Below are positions 32,788-40,662 of a stretch of 55,230 nt of DNA, in pieces. The notes under the pieces were generated by a model. It worked only from the letters and a program-made list of their open reading frames with translations, was not told the DNA's origin and ran no database searches. Position 1 is the first letter of the stretch. Each line of letters starts with the position of its first letter. A program made the translations under genes and the position numbers. The stretch is from Myxococcales bacterium (GTDB taxonomy: Bacteria > Myxococcota_A > Polyangia > Palsa-1104), in the NCBI GenBank assembly GCA_003170275.1, contig PNAM01000114.1, positions 107,321-162,550 on the forward strand, read 5' to 3'.

Positions 32788-33570
32788 ATGCGGCTTGTGC
32801 TCGCCTTCGTTCTGCTTACCGGATGCCAGGGACCGAAGGGCGACAAGGGAGAGCCGGGCTCGGCCGGTGCCACAGGTCCAGCCGGATCGAACGGGACGAA
32901 CGGAAGCAATGGGATGAACGGCACGACGCCCGATGGAGGAGTCGCCCCCTCGACAACCTCGTGTTCACCGACCCAGGCATTCTGTGAAAACAACCGTGTC
33001 TGGTACTGCACCAAGAGCGGCGCGGACGCGTTCGGGGGTGGCGATTGCGCTGCCTCTGCCAACAGCAGTGCGAACAATCCATACTCGTGCGCGACAGCCG
33101 GATGTCCGATCGGCCAAACAGCGTGCTGTAAGCCAGCGAAGCCCGTTTACATAATCAATATCGGTGGCGCGATACCCTTCGCGGCCACGTCGTACGTGAG
33201 CGGTGACATCGCGGGGTTGGGCTACATCCCAATCGCCATGCCTGCGCCAGGTTGCGCGAACATGACTGCCTTCTTCGAGTATTTCAATTCGTCGATGGTG
33301 GCGATCGGTTCCTGCACGGCTTCGACAGTTGGCGTAACGACGTCGATCCTTCGAAGTGCTGTGTCACCCGGCACGGCGATCACCATGCCTTCGCCGAACG
33401 TGAGCTTGTCGCTGAACTCCAGCGACCCGACCAAATCATGTAGCGCCTGGACGGGCACCGTCACATGGGATTCCGATGTCCCTTCTTGGAAGATCACCTA
33501 CAACGTGACGTGCAGCCAGGTCGGGAAGACCGGAGTAACGCTCACCGGCACGATCAGTGGCGATTCGTAG
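32788..33570 (+). CDS. Collagen-like Cys-rich lipoprotein
   Basis: A 260-residue exported lipoprotein. It has a short signal peptide with lipobox LTGC (Cys13 lipidated), then a Gly-X-Y collagen-like stretch of about ten triplets (GPKGDKGEPGSAGATGPAG and on to GMNG). A domain with eight or more Cys follows (CSPTQAFCENNRVWYCTK, then CPIGQTACCKP). A C-terminal beta-rich domain with the typical Thr/Ser/Val content of surface proteins ends it. AGGGTGA precedes the ATG. Such proteins are found on the surface of predatory and soil bacteria. It is probably anchored in the outer membrane. Function is unknown. Confidence 0.7.
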   Translation: MRLVLAFVLLTGCQGPKGDKGEPGSAGATGPAGSNGTNGSNGMNGTTPDGGVAPSTTSCSPTQAFCENNRVWYCTKSGADAFGGGDCAASANSSANNPYSCATAGCPIGQTACCKPAKPVYIINIGGAIPFAATSYVSGDIAGLGYIPIAMPAPGCANMTAFFEYFNSSMVAIGSCTASTVGVTTSILRSAVSPGTAITMPSPNVSLSLNSSDPTKSCSAWTGTVTWDSDVPSWKITYNVTCSQVGKTGVTLTGTISGDS

Positions 33571-33600
33571 GCCGTGCTTCCCAGAGGTTCGAGGGAGTCG

Positions 33601-34455
33601 CTACGGGCGACGAAAGAAAGAGAAGAAGGAGCGCCCGAACGGTGTCTGAGATGCTTCGATCGGTGTCGCCTTCGGTAGCTCTGGCGCGAGATACGGCTGG
33701 CTCATCGTCGTCGCCGACATCGCGAGGGGAACCTGCTTGAATATCTTCCGCAACCGGCCGGTGAGGTTGTTCCCGACGGCAGTGAGTCCCTGTTGGTCGA
33801 GCTTGGAAGCGATGCCTCGCACGATCGGCTCTTCCTCGTCGAGTCGCCGTTGCATTTCTTCCAGCAGTGTTGACCCCTCGTCCTCGGTGATCTTGGCCAC
33901 CTGCCACATGAACTGGCTTGTCGGGTTGACGTATATGCTCGAGCTGTAGGAAGCCTCGGGATTCGGTGCGAGGGGCGGATAGGTTTGGAAGGGATCGGCG
34001 TCGCCATAGATGAACCGAAGAACCCGCAATTCCAGTCCGCTCATGCTCCGAAGAGACGACAGGAAGAGCTGCTTTCGGTCGAAGCTCAAGTCCTTGTCGG
34101 TGAAGGTGCGGGTTAGCCCGGTGGTCAGGTAGTCGATCTTGAGCTGATCGCTCGACACGGCAACGGCGGTGAGCGACTCGTGCAACACCTCGTTCACCTG
34201 ATCCTCGGTGAGCACCTCCTCAACTTTCGTCTCCGTCTTCTTGATGCGCTCGTGGAGCTGCCCCAACACATCACACACCTTCTCTATCTGCTTGCCGCTT
34301 CGATAGGAGGCGATGACGGACGCGATGGACCCCCCAGCGTACGGAATCACGGCCAGGGCCGCTTCGGCAGCGGTCTTCGCAATTCCGCCGACCTTGGATC
34401 CCCTGATCTGTTGGAGCGCCACCGACACCTCATCAGGCTTGTCGTCGTCGGCCAT
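33601..34455 (-). CDS. Hypothetical protein with hydrophobic hairpin, 284 aa
   Basis: The start has GGGAGGATT upstream. Residues 25-50 form a Gly/Ala hydrophobic hairpin (AAEAALAVIPYAGGSIASVI), followed by an amphipathic helix region (SGKQIEKVCDVLGQLHERIK) and a helical body with an acidic stretch (TLLEEMQRRLDEEEP). Small proteins with one such hairpin occur next to abortive-infection genes and can insert into membranes, but I see no diagnostic motif. It converges tail to tail with the lipoprotein gene, 30 bases apart. No family is assigned. Confidence 0.55.
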   Translation of the reverse strand: MADDDKPDEVSVALQQIRGSKVGGIAKTAAEAALAVIPYAGGSIASVIASYRSGKQIEKVCDVLGQLHERIKKTETKVEEVLTEDQVNEVLHESLTAVAVSSDQLKIDYLTTGLTRTFTDKDLSFDRKQLFLSSLRSMSGLELRVLRFIYGDADPFQTYPPLAPNPEASYSSSIYVNPTSQFMWQVAKITEDEGSTLLEEMQRRLDEEEPIVRGIASKLDQQGLTAVGNNLTGRLRKIFKQVPLAMSATTMSQPYLAPELPKATPIEASQTPFGRSFFSFFRRP

Positions 34456-34605
34456 CGAGAAATCCTCCCACTTTCATGCGGGAAGGCTAGCACACGCCCC
34501 TGGCCACCTCGGCGCGGGAGAGCCAGCGGTGACAGTCGCCGCGGTCAACCGGATGGTCGCACCCCAATCGCTGCCGTGACGAGGTGGTAGAATCCAAGGG
34601 CGGAC

Positions 34606-34782
34606 AACGCGGACTCGAAGAGGCACGTCGCGTTCGAGGTCGACGATCTCGACGAGCTGCGTGCGCGCCTGGTCGCCGCGGGAGTGACCGTCGAGGAGGG
34701 CAGGCCGATGGCCGGCGTGCAGCGGTTCTTTGCGCGAGATCCTGCGGGCAACCGGCTGGGGTTTTACGTCGCCACGCGTTGA
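34606..34782 (+). pseudogene. VOC/glyoxalase C-terminal fragment
   Basis: An open frame without a start codon reads HVAFEVDDLDELRARLVAAG, then AGVQRFFARDPAGNRLGFYV and stops. This is the C-terminal module of a glyoxalase-fold protein (His metal ligand, the DPAGNR turn, GF-strand). It is not the same gene as the two VOC copies at 31061 and 35773. The 5' part is absent. It lies between the hairpin-protein gene and a gap, in a region full of fragments. Confidence 0.6.
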
Positions 34783-34967
34783 TGGTGGGCCGCAGCTTCG
34801 GCATCCACGCCAAATTCTACACCGCGTTCGGCAGCGACTCCGCGGTAGTGTCCCGGGATGACCGCCGCCGGCAAGTCGGTGTGCGCCATCACCGCCGAGA
34901 CCTGCCTGCGCAAGTCATTCCGCGCTGCGCAGCCGCACACCATTAATGAGGCGGCTAGCATTGGCAT
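34764..34967 (-). CDS. Possible small lipoprotein, 67 aa
   Basis: Starts at ATG 34967 (GGTAGGTCAC upstream). A short hydrophobic start (MPMLAASLMVCGC) could be a lipoprotein signal with Cys at the expected place. The rest is charged with a His-rich end. It overlaps the VOC fragment on the other strand by 19 bases. Evidence is weak, and the alternative is chance coding. The remainder of 34783-35247 shows no other gene. Confidence 0.3.
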   Translation of the reverse strand: MPMLAASLMVCGCAARNDLRRQVSAVMAHTDLPAAVIPGHYRGVAAERGVEFGVDAEAAAHHQRVAT

Positions 34968-35247
34968 GTGACCTACCAGGCGTTTGCCCCAGGGGATCGA
35001 GTCTCCAGGCGCGGGGCACCGCCGCGTGGGCGGCCGTGGCGGCCGGGCCAGCAGCTCCTCGCAGTAGCCGATGACGCCGCCCTCTTCGACAGCGTCGACC
35101 CGCTCTACCACGCATGTTACCGTCGGTGAGGCGGAAGTTGACGGGGGCGGGGGCGGGAGCACGATCGGCGGGCGATCGGACGAACGAGAGCGGAGCGGAG
35201 ATGCAGTTCGTTTGGCCTACACGCTGCTCGTCACGTAACATGAACCC

Positions 35248-35613
35248 ATGGCCGGGATGAGCGTTGCCTCCATCATCGTCGCGTTCGTCGCGGGCGCCGT
35301 CGGACTGATCTTCGGCGATGGTCTCTTCCCCGGCAGCAGCGAGGTATTCGCCGGCATCGGGTTGTTTGGTACCCCGCTCGCGCTGAAGCTCGTCACCGGG
35401 ACCCTCGGCGCGTCATCGGGCGGGCGGCTCGTGCTCGGCGGACTTTGTGGCGCGATGGCGGGAGTCGCCGCGGGCTGGGCGGTGGGGTTCGCGATCATCC
35501 TCGTCCGGCAGGCCCCGCACCACGCTCCAAACCCGATCCCCGGACTCGCGCTCGCAGGCGCGCTGGTCGGCGGGGTCGTCGGACTTCGGGTGGTCAGCTC
35601 GAAAAAGAAGTGA
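35248..35613 (+). CDS. Small multi-pass membrane protein, 121 aa
   Basis: Four Gly/Ala-rich hydrophobic segments: ASIIVAFVAGAVGLIFGD, VFAGIGLFGTPLALKLVTG, LVLGGLCGAMAGVAAGWAVG with FAIILV, and LALAGALVGGVVGLRVV. It ends in a short Lys tail. Gly-zipper pairs such as GxxxG suggest tight helix packing. The start ATG has no strong binding site. Function is unknown; similar small proteins are common in high-GC genomes. It lies in a fragment-rich stretch next to the truncated VOC copy. Confidence 0.5.
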   Translation: MAGMSVASIIVAFVAGAVGLIFGDGLFPGSSEVFAGIGLFGTPLALKLVTGTLGASSGGRLVLGGLCGAMAGVAAGWAVGFAIILVRQAPHHAPNPIPGLALAGALVGGVVGLRVVSSKKK

Positions 35614-35772
35614 AGCGTTCCACCGCTTCCATGGCGCGGTGACGGACTGGGAGGCCCAGACGACGCCACCCGCGAGCGCCGGCTCTCGTGGTCAGTGCTG
35701 ATGAAGCGAACGTGGGGGTTCGAGGTCTGGTGTGCGCTCGGTGCGCCGGCCCTATGAACCTAAGCGCCTGAG

Positions 35773-36062
35773 TTAGCGCTCTGTCAACGTGAAGGTGTTG
35801 CCTTCGGTGTCCACCACCTCGGCGACGACTACGCCAGGCGCAACCTCGATTGACGGCGCGATGACGCGACCGCCCGCGTGTTCAACTTCGGCACGCGCGG
35901 CTGCAAGGTCGCTGACGGCGAGGTGCAGCCCGATCTTGCTCGCGCCGTGCTCGGGATTCAGGGCGAGTCCGACGCGCACGCTGGCGATGCGCAGCGACGA
36001 CCAGCCCGACCACGCGAACATCACGGTGGCGCCCAGCGCGTCGACGTAGAACGCGGTGGCCC
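35773..36062 (-). pseudogene. Truncated VOC copy, lacking the N-terminal part
   Basis: A gap-free near-copy of 31071-31350, with about 26 differences in 280 positions by hand count, covering all but the first 30 or so residues of the VOC gene at 31061. Homology ends sharply at 36062, where the last bases of the HEPN gene begin (its stop codon is at 36066). There is thus no start for this copy except an internal ATG at 36024. The break marks a recombination or insertion junction. Confidence 0.8.
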
Positions 36063-36065
36063 AGA

Positions 36066-37007
36066 CTACCCGTCGTGGAAGGGTTCGTTGAGGCGCCTAT
36101 CGGCTCTGACTATCTTCTGAGTAATTTCTAGAGCACAGGAGATCAACTCCCTGTTGCGGGAATGGTCGGTGCCACCCCACTTGCCGCCATGGAACAGGTT
36201 ATTTCGCACCGTTGAGATCGAACGAAGAAGCGCCCGCAGGTCCGTATCATCCTTGACCTTCGAACACACGAAACCATTTATGGTCTGCTTCTCAGGGGGG
36301 CTATCGAACATATATCTATGCTCATTTCTGAGCGTCGATGCCAACGCTGGGCATTCTTCCTCAATCTCTTTGGCTGCCAGATCCCAGTTAACTTCCAGCT
36401 TTTCTGCATGATTGTGAATCCAGTCCGCACGCTTTAGGGCGTATTCGAATCTGGAAAACACAACAAAGAAGTCGAAATAGAGGCTCTGATCGTTCAGCGG
36501 AATTCCGAACCTGGAAAACAGACCACTACCAATCTCCGTCACGGTCTCTGGTCCGAGCTTCTTCATTTCGTCTCCTTCGTGGGGCGATCCATCGTCGCTG
36601 ATGTCAAGCGCTTTGAAGTCGGTGAAGCTGTCTGGTGCGCGAGACTGGATCTCCAACCACGCTGCGCGGAACGCCGGAAGCAGCATCAATGACTTGATTC
36701 CCTGCAGCCACTCATTCCACGTTTCATCTCGAATGCGCTTCGTCCTGTGGAGAAACGCCTCTTCATTGCACAAGTCGACGTAGCGGTAGAAAACGCCGAG
36801 CATTGTTCGTTGAAGATCGTCGCTCAGCGACTCCCCTAACAACGCTTCGACGGGCAACTGGGCGATGATCTCGCGGAACTGTTCCACGAGGCGGTCTTCA
36901 AACTGACTTCGGGCTTGTTCCTTCGCGGCAAGAAGCTGAATCCAGGCCAAGAAGACGCCGACCGCCGTGGCAACCGACCCCAACGCCGTGATCAGCTCTA
37001 CGCCCAC
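36066..37007 (-). CDS. Membrane-anchored HEPN protein (pEK499_p136-like HEPN)
   Basis: 313 residues. A membrane segment at about 5-27 is followed by a helical domain (30-135, DUF4760-like build, with VFYRYVDLCNEEAFLHR and ETWNEWLQGIKSLMLLPAF). The C-terminal HEPN domain (about 155-300) has FVVFSRFEYALKRAD and the RNase motif STVRNNLFHGGK, with Arg268, Asn269 and His273 in the R-x4-6-H pattern. HEPN proteins of this type are RNA-cutting effectors in defence systems. It is the downstream gene of a two-gene operon, 35 bases after a nucleotide-cyclase-like protein. Its 3' end coincides with a sharp recombination junction. Composition is clearly less GC-rich than the element average. Confidence 0.75.
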   Translation of the reverse strand: MGVELITALGSVATAVGVFLAWIQLLAAKEQARSQFEDRLVEQFREIIAQLPVEALLGESLSDDLQRTMLGVFYRYVDLCNEEAFLHRTKRIRDETWNEWLQGIKSLMLLPAFRAAWLEIQSRAPDSFTDFKALDISDDGSPHEGDEMKKLGPETVTEIGSGLFSRFGIPLNDQSLYFDFFVVFSRFEYALKRADWIHNHAEKLEVNWDLAAKEIEEECPALASTLRNEHRYMFDSPPEKQTINGFVCSKVKDDTDLRALLRSISTVRNNLFHGGKWGGTDHSRNRELISCALEITQKIVRADRRLNEPFHDG

Positions 37008-37042
37008 GAGGACCTCCGAGCTTCATTTACGTTGATGGCTGC

Positions 37043-38296
37043 CTACCACCGATTCGGAGCGAACGATCCTACATGCACCGGCCAGTAGATGCGCTCGCCA
37101 CGCTTGATACTCCACATGAAACATCCGACGGGGCCGTCCGCAGAGAACGTGACTGCCATTCGGCCTGGTCGATCGGCGAACTGAGCAGCAGCGGCGTGGC
37201 GAGTTCCCCGTTTGGAAAGATCGTAAGAGGCAAAGTCTCCATTGGATAGTGGCCGCGACACGGTGGGCAGGGTCCCCGCTCGTGGAAGCTTACAGCCGAA
37301 CCCCAATACGCAGAGGTTCGCATTGAGGAGTACCGCGCCGTCCACGGAAGCGGCGCCGGCAACAGCGTCTCTTGCTCTGCGCCACGCGGTCTCCGAGTCT
37401 TTGAGTCCCATTTGCGTACCTAGTTCATCACTAGTATATGCTCGAACCGGAATGAAATCTGGTGGCAGCATCACGCGCTCCTCGATCTGCGCTGCAGACT
37501 GGGCCCCCTCGATGACGCTGACGATGATGTCGCCGATGTCCATTGGTTTGATCCTGTAGTCGCAGACCTGCAGAAGGTTACTTTCCTCTGGATCATTCGG
37601 ACTCAGGATTGCCAGCATTCCGCCATGCCCCACCGCGGAAACGGCTTCGAATAACTCTGCAAGCTGGGTTCGAACCATATCTAGTTCTACGCTGTTCACG
37701 GCGCCCTCCCGGTGCGCGAACAGCGTTGTCATTATGTTCCTTGTCGCAGTTGCAGGCTCGTCGGGCGCCGAGGCCAAGAAATCGTTTTCCAACTCAGCGA
37801 CTTCGCCCGCTCGGTAGCGGACTATCGCACTGCTCCCCTTGAGAAAGACAAGGTCAGCCGGCCCGAGCGTTTGAATCCGGGGATAGTGATCTTCGGCGAA
37901 GAGCCATGGTCCGTCGTTTGGCTGACCGATGGCTTTGACTTGGAGGTTACCATTGGCGGTACTGACGACGGCGTAGCGGTCACTCCCGAGAGCCGGGGCG
38001 AGTTTTGCCAACGTACCCGCTCCGAATTCGACTGGGGTCTCGAGGACCACCAGATCCCATTTGAGATAACTCAGATCGTTGAGTTCCGCCACGAGAACCA
38101 GGCGTTGGCGAAGAAATCTTCCCTCCTCCGCACGCAGCGAGGCGAAGAATGCCTGCTCAACGACCGTTCGCAAGGTACCGTCGCTAAATGGTACTCCGCT
38201 CTCATCGCCTGCGAGGGAAGTTCGGTGTGGTGGCTTCCATGCTTCGACTAGCCGGGTGATGAGAGCGTCTGGATAGCATGTCTCCGAGTCAGCCAA
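37043..38296 (-). CDS. DACNV/diadenylate-cyclase-like signalling protein
   Basis: 417 residues. The N-terminal 200 residues fit the sensor domain called DACNV in nucleotide-signalling conflict systems: VVEQAFFASLRAEEGRFLRQ near 45-64, and the later AVSAVGHGGMLAILS near 218-231. The C-terminal part is DisA/CdaA-like: SVDGAVLLNANLCVLGFG (Asp319-Gly-Ala) and GTRHAAAAQFADRPG (364-378), where active diadenylate cyclases have GTRHRAA. The third basic residue is lost, so synthesis may be altered or the domain may bind rather than make a nucleotide. It is first in the operon with the HEPN gene. A model of sensor, nucleotide, and HEPN RNase is inference. Confidence 0.6.
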   Translation of the reverse strand: MADSETCYPDALITRLVEAWKPPHRTSLAGDESGVPFSDGTLRTVVEQAFFASLRAEEGRFLRQRLVLVAELNDLSYLKWDLVVLETPVEFGAGTLAKLAPALGSDRYAVVSTANGNLQVKAIGQPNDGPWLFAEDHYPRIQTLGPADLVFLKGSSAIVRYRAGEVAELENDFLASAPDEPATATRNIMTTLFAHREGAVNSVELDMVRTQLAELFEAVSAVGHGGMLAILSPNDPEESNLLQVCDYRIKPMDIGDIIVSVIEGAQSAAQIEERVMLPPDFIPVRAYTSDELGTQMGLKDSETAWRRARDAVAGAASVDGAVLLNANLCVLGFGCKLPRAGTLPTVSRPLSNGDFASYDLSKRGTRHAAAAQFADRPGRMAVTFSADGPVGCFMWSIKRGERIYWPVHVGSFAPNRW

Positions 38297-38609
38297 ATGA
38301 GCCTCCCATGGGTTGGCGAACGTGCGCTTGCTCTACCCGATTGATGGCCACCGCGGACGATGCCTCGAGAAACTCATGCGCACGATTCCTCCCCTGCACG
38401 AATAGTAGGCCGACTCGGGGTCGCGCACGTGCCGTATATTGTCGCGGGCCGCTACACGGCCCACCGCGCCATGGGTGGCATGCCGATCACCTGCCGCGTC
38501 TACAACGACGGATGGCACAAAGACCCACCGACCAGTCCATGCACCCCGACGGCGTCGCGGCGCGGCATCGTGGCTCGCGCCCATCTCTGCGGAGGTTGTC
38601 GCCGCCGCC

Positions 38610-38738
38610 GCACAGATCGGTGTTCACCAGCGGCGAGGCCGCGCAGCCCGTCAGCACGTAGCTCCACTCGGCGTAGATGTTGGGCTCGCGGTTGACGATC
38701 ACCAACTTGGCGCTGGCCCTCTTGGCCACTACCGGCAA
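38610..38738 (-). pseudogene. Possible Sir2 (NAD-dependent deacylase) C-terminal remnant
   Basis: A leftward frame without a start reads VVAKRASAKLVIVNREPNIY, then AEWSYVLTG, which resembles the strand and loop of Sir2 enzymes that bind the adenine of NAD (LVIVN-x-EP). No other Sir2 motif is present. The rest of 38297-38787 holds no gene I can support. It probably marks the other edge of the island that brought the cyclase/HEPN cassette. Confidence 0.35.
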
Positions 38739-38787
38739 GCGCGTTCGCGGGCGACACCAGAGCGACGATTCGAAGTAGCGACGCGCA

Positions 38788-39147
38788 CTACACTCCGACG
38801 ATCGAAGCGCAGCTCACTCGTCGCAACACTTGGCAACGATACTTCGCCCGATAGTCGAGACGTAGGTCGTTGCGGCAAGCCAAAAAGGGAAACGCGGGGA
38901 CGCGCCGCAGGACGCTGCACCGCTGAGCGCAAGACGGGCACCGCAGAAACGGTCGGAGGCTGCCCCATCGCCACGGGAGGTGAAGGATCTCAACCTCGAC
39001 GACCAATCCGTCGTCGAGCGTCAAGACCACGTTGTCGAGCCTGCGCAGCCGCGCCCGGCCGCCGGCCGCCTTGCGGATCGCGTCGAGATCGGTGGCGATC
39101 GGAAAGTCCTCGACCAGCCTCCGTCGTCCCCGGCCTGCACGCCTCAC
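38788..39147 (-). CDS. Short zinc-finger-like protein, 119 aa
   Basis: The GTG start overlaps the stop of the gene upstream (GTGA), which supports both. A basic N-terminus leads to a beta-rich segment (NVVLTLDDGLVVEVEILHLP), then CPSC and, 20 residues on, a single Cys in FPFLACRNDLRLDY, where related phage and bacterial proteins have CRxC followed by L-x-Y. One Cys of the second pair is Asn here, so the metal site may be lost. Small proteins of this family are common in elements and uncharacterised. Confidence 0.5.
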   Translation of the reverse strand: MRRAGRGRRRLVEDFPIATDLDAIRKAAGGRARLRRLDNVVLTLDDGLVVEVEILHLPWRWGSLRPFLRCPSCAQRCSVLRRVPAFPFLACRNDLRLDYRAKYRCQVLRRVSCASIVGV

Positions 39148-39722
39148 CTGGTGTTCACCTGTATGGCGGCTTGGTTGGCAGTGATTCGCACTGAAGCCGG
39201 TGCCGGGTCCATGCGTGCGAGCATGTCGAGAGCCGCCATCCAGCGGCGGTGCTCGGCTTCGATCAATCGCTCCAGATCGAGCACACGTCGTTTGAGATCG
39301 TCGCCGCCGCCGCCAAGGGCGACGGCCTGCAAACTCTGAAAGCAGCGAAGGCGGGCGATCGAGATTGCGGCGTCGTTGGCGATCGACTGACGCGCTGTTG
39401 GGCCTCGGGCGCCTTGGTGTGCGAGATCCGCCGCGAGCTGCGCGACAGATTCCTCGGCGAGCGCTTCAAATCCGCAAGGCAGGCCCTCGAGCGCCGCGCC
39501 GTCGAGATGGGGGAAGCGAAGCGGCGGCGCGCTCGGAATATCGCGCACGCTGCGAGGGGCCACCTGCACGTGGTTCACGATGCGGGCCTGCTCAGCGGCA
39601 TGTCGGTGGGCAACCTGCTCGGCCACGCGAAGGCAGGCGTCCCTAATGGCGGTGGCCGGAGCGCTACCGGGCGCTGGTGCTTTCAAGATCACCTCCAACC
39701 AATTATAGGCGGTCAGGCGCAT
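39144..39722 (-). CDS. Hypothetical helix-rich protein, 192 aa
   Basis: I start at ATG 39722; the frame is open to 39983, but the extra residues look like non-coding shadow. Predicted Ala-rich helices (ATAIRDACLRVAEQVAHRHA, then FEALAEESVAQLAADLAHQG) and a C-terminal heptad-like helix (DDLKRRVLDLERLIEAEHRR) are the main features. There is no membrane segment. It is coupled to the zinc-finger-like gene by a GTGA overlap. Function is unknown; helical proteins of this size in elements are sometimes small terminase-like or DNA-binding subunits, which I cannot show. Confidence 0.45.
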   Translation of the reverse strand: MRLTAYNWLEVILKAPAPGSAPATAIRDACLRVAEQVAHRHAAEQARIVNHVQVAPRSVRDIPSAPPLRFPHLDGAALEGLPCGFEALAEESVAQLAADLAHQGARGPTARQSIANDAAISIARLRCFQSLQAVALGGGGDDLKRRVLDLERLIEAEHRRWMAALDMLARMDPAPASVRITANQAAIQVNTR

Positions 39723-40377
39723 GCACCCAATCGAGTGCCCCACCCTCGTGGGAGCCGGCATTTGCGTCCGATTGCCTGCGCGTGTGGGCGTCATGACAGT
39801 CCTGCCCCGCAGCGACTGCCTCTTGATCGCGTCGACGGAGGTTGCGCTTCCCCGTCGCTGAGTCGGTCGGCCAGGGCAAACGGCGCCTTCGACCTCATCG
39901 AAAAGTTGCGTCAAGAGCGTGGTGATCGTTGTCGACGAGAAGCGTATTTCGGGGCGAGCAATTCCGCGGCGTTGATTCAACAAAGTGCAGGTAGAAGCTG
40001 CTTGACTGCGTTGAGCGCGAACTAGCTGATCAGCGATTTCCAGCGCCGCGGTTGCACGCGAGCTACACGATCAACGAGCAGACGGCGCGGGCGCTGTCGC
40101 GCCGCACGAGGACCGCCGGGTCCTGCCGTAGAACTCCCCTGTGCGACATCTTGTCGGCGGGCTTGGCTTGAGCGGACTAGCAGCCGTAGCTCCAGCGTCC
40201 AGCCGCGCACCCGCCGCAGCCCCGCCGCGGTGTTTGCCGCACTCCAACCACCCGTTCTCATTGGCAGCCACAGCGCCGCAGGGGTTTTCGACGACCAACC
40301 GCCCCCCTGAGCACCCGCTGGGGAGGCAGGCACCAATACCTCTACTCAAGAAGATCAAGAGGTCTATGTGTACCTTT
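39723..40377. other. Stretch without a confident gene (about 650 bp)
   Basis: Frames exist on both strands, but none has a convincing start, motif or codon pattern. On the minus strand 40100-40336 a few words (GRLVVENPCGAVAANENGWL) read like protein, without support from context. The replication operon to the right ends at 40378. It is probably a mix of decayed DNA and the operon's downstream region. Confidence 0.35.
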
Positions 40378-40662
40378 TCAAGCTGCGGCGCCGTGGCTGC
40401 TAATAATTCTGGGTAGTTGTGTTGCGGCTAAAGCTGTGGCGAGGCTGCGGCGACGGTGCGGCGCTTGACTGGGTGTCGACCAAGCGACCCACACCCGGGC
40501 TGGGGTGTCGGCTTCAAGCATCCTGCCGGTCGCCAGGTCGAAAACGGACTGGTGAAAATGCCCTGGCTTGGCCGCTCGAGTCGCCAGCAGCTCGACCACG
40601 ATCAACCGCGCTATGGGTCCGGTGTCTATGGTGCAGGTGGCGTAGTCTTGCTGCTGAGCCAC
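40378..40662 (-). CDS. Small protein at the end of the replication operon, 94 aa
   Basis: The start would be GTG 40662, sharing one base with the polymerase stop (TAGTG), with a GGGAAG purine stretch at short range. The product reads TIDTGPIARLIVVELLATRA, then PGHFHQSVFDLATGRMLEAD, a plausible small alpha/beta protein, and a Ser/Ala-rich tail. No family is recognised. The coupling to the polymerase is the main reason to believe it. Confidence 0.4.
   Translation of the reverse strand: MAQQQDYATCTIDTGPIARLIVVELLATRAAKPGHFHQSVFDLATGRMLEADTPARVWVAWSTPSQAPHRRRSLATALAATQLPRIISSHGAAA

Noticed and set aside
39249..40025. A 258-codon rightward frame opposite the helical protein
   Set aside because: The leftward frame is supported by a GTGA overlap with its neighbour, and the rightward one has shadow composition.
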